Positions 12,081-12,712 of a DNA stretch of 12,712 nt are shown piece by piece (within the stretch, counting starts at the first letter, position 1; the number at the start of each line of letters is the position of its first letter). A model generated the notes under the pieces. The model was given only the letters and a program-made list of their open reading frames with translations, was not told the DNA's origin and made no database searches. The DNA is from UBA4742 sp002403895 (lineage in GTDB: Bacteria > Actinomycetota > Acidimicrobiia > Acidimicrobiales > Acidimicrobilacustridaceae), in assembly GCA_036823295.1 (NCBI GenBank), contig DAISGD010000079.1:1-12712 (forward strand), given 5' to 3'. The position numbers and the translations under genes are program-made.

Positions 12081-12405
12081 AGAGGCCTTTCGTTTGGGGC
12101 TCGGAAGCCCGGACCTCGACATGCTGCCATAGGCAGCGGCCGCCCGCTCCACGGGTACGCGAACGTCGAACGACGCTCCGCCGGCGGCCTGCGACACCGC
12201 GACTGACGGCGAGCGGGACCAAGCCGACGACCAGGTTCGAGAATCCCTTGGTTGTAATTTCAACAACGTTGTGCCCGCGGGAGGACTTGAACCGCTCCGA
12301 GGTCTCGTCGGGATGGGCACCCGATCACACCTCAGCCTTCGCCCGTGGTCTGGGCGCTCTGCTACCGAGTGCGCTACCGACCTCGGCGATCAGAGGAGTG
12401 CACAG
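12081..12405. other. Gene-free stretch before the integrase
   Basis: This 325-base interval has no convincing gene. It contains GTTG-N6-CAAC (12251-12264) and the perfect palindrome ACAACGTTGT (12263-12272), directly followed by a tRNA-Leu-like 3' end. GC-rich stems then follow (TCGGG/CCCGA around 12313-12333). The palindromes could be integrase or regulator sites; this is inference. Confidence 0.4.
12272..12293 (-). repeat. tRNA-Leu-like 3' end, candidate attachment site
   Basis: On the minus strand the sequence reads GGTTCAAGTCC, then TCC, then CGCGGGC and A. That is a T loop, the 3' T-stem strand and the GCCCGCG-type acceptor end typical of actinobacterial tRNA-Leu (whose genes usually end CGCGGGCACCA). 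No GCCCGCG acceptor start, D arm or proper anticodon arm is found upstream on that strand, so it is not a whole tRNA gene. Its position 113 bases before an integrase gene suggests an att core copied from a tRNA-Leu. The match is by recall of family sequences. Confidence 0.45.
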
Positions 12406-12712
12406 ATGGCGTATGTCGTAGAGAAGCGTGGCGTGTTCTACGCAGTGATCTACGAAGGAATCGCCCCTCGCGCCGTCAACGCACGCCCGGTACGTCACAT
12501 CGGTGGAGCATTACTTGGTCCCTCGGCTCGGCAACACGACACTGCGCCAGCTCCGACCCGAGCACATCGAGATCCTCTACCAGCACCTCCTGATCGTCGG
12601 CTCTCGACGAGGTGGTCCGTTGGGCGCGAAGACCGTCAAGAACCTCCACCAGATCATTCACTCCGCGCTCCGTAACGCTGTCGACCGTGGGCTCGTTGCG
12701 CTGAACGCGGCG
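12406..12712 (+). pseudogene. Tyrosine integrase with internal deletion and frameshift, runs off the window
   Basis: ATG 12406 follows a good SD (AGAGGAG, 12392-12398) and reads MAYVVEKRGVFYAVIYEGI, the AP2-like N-terminal arm-binding domain of phage/ICE tyrosine integrases. After 12462 that frame becomes nonsense. In the +1 frame, sense resumes at once with LAPSTHARYVTSVEHYLVPR and continues LGNTTLRQLRPEHIEILYQHLL and NLHQIIHSALRNAVDRGLVALNAA to the window end. This is the core-binding (SAM-like) domain. In intact relatives some 60-80 residues separate these blocks, so roughly 200 bases plus a frame unit are missing. The catalytic Arg/His/Tyr domain lies beyond the window. Confidence 0.8.

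Noticed and set aside
12294..12390. A complete tRNA extending from the tRNA-Leu-like 3' end
   Set aside because: Stems such as TCGGG/CCCGA with a 7-base loop and CGCCC/GGGCG exist, but the loops lack U33, no matching GCCCGCG acceptor start is found, and arm spacing is wrong.
1..12712. CRISPR array or other regular repeat-spacer structure
   Set aside because: No repeat of about 25-37 bases recurs at regular spacing; the only periodic repeats are the 11-base copies reported.

Overview
This is a GC-rich window with dense, overlapping genes and frequent GTG starts. Several genes seem to begin right at the start codon without a Shine-Dalgarno (SD) sequence. Together with an F420-type luciferase-like oxidoreductase and RibD-C/ArsR/SRPBCC genes, this suggests a high-GC actinobacterium (Actinomycetota, perhaps an Acidimicrobiia-like lineage). 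The organism assignment is inference. A run of 100 Ns at 4079-4178 marks a scaffold join, so this is probably a draft or metagenomic assembly.

Layout. (1) 85-212: the 3' half of a tRNA-Met(CAU) without its 5' half, followed by short direct repeats; it looks like one border of an integrated element. (2) 262-863 (-): an RHH antitoxin and Doc/Fic toxin pair. (3) 957-3202: a RibD-C/dihydrofolate-reductase-like gene that may start with ATC, convergent with an SRPBCC-ArsR-SRPBCC operon whose promoter carries two GCAAC-N5-GTTGC operators. A 5'-truncated SnoaL-like fragment trails that operon. (4) 3314-4326: a C-terminal scrap of a PrsW-like membrane protease, then an XRE antitoxin (+) and a Gp49/HigB-like toxin (-) that converge and overlap tail to tail. 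(5) 4459-4691: two short reading frames colliding on opposite strands. (6) 4731-9473 (-): a seven-gene operon in which every junction overlaps by 1-4 bases. Its order is ChrB N-domain, ChrB C-domain, MFS transporter, ABM-like protein, second ChrB C-domain protein, DUF2148 Fe-S protein and a beta-propeller lipoprotein. (7) 9642-10697 (-): a His-rich CDF metal exporter. (8) 10927-11754 (+): an F420-dependent LLM oxidoreductase. (9) 11814-12080 (-): a small dimeric alpha/beta-barrel protein. (10) 12081-12712: a tRNA-Leu-like 3' end, then a tyrosine integrase with an internal deletion and frameshift that runs off the window.

The two tRNA 3'-end remnants, the integrase, two toxin-antitoxin modules, several truncated genes and a metal-resistance-like operon all point to a genomic island. 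The most interesting part is the 4.7 kb ChrB-type operon. The usual ChrB regulator/sensor is split into separate genes, its C-terminal domain occurs twice, and an MFS transporter stands where ChrA would be expected. A cytosolic Fe-S protein and an exported beta-propeller are co-translated with it. This combination suggests an oxyanion or metal detoxification or sensing system that differs from classical chrBA.
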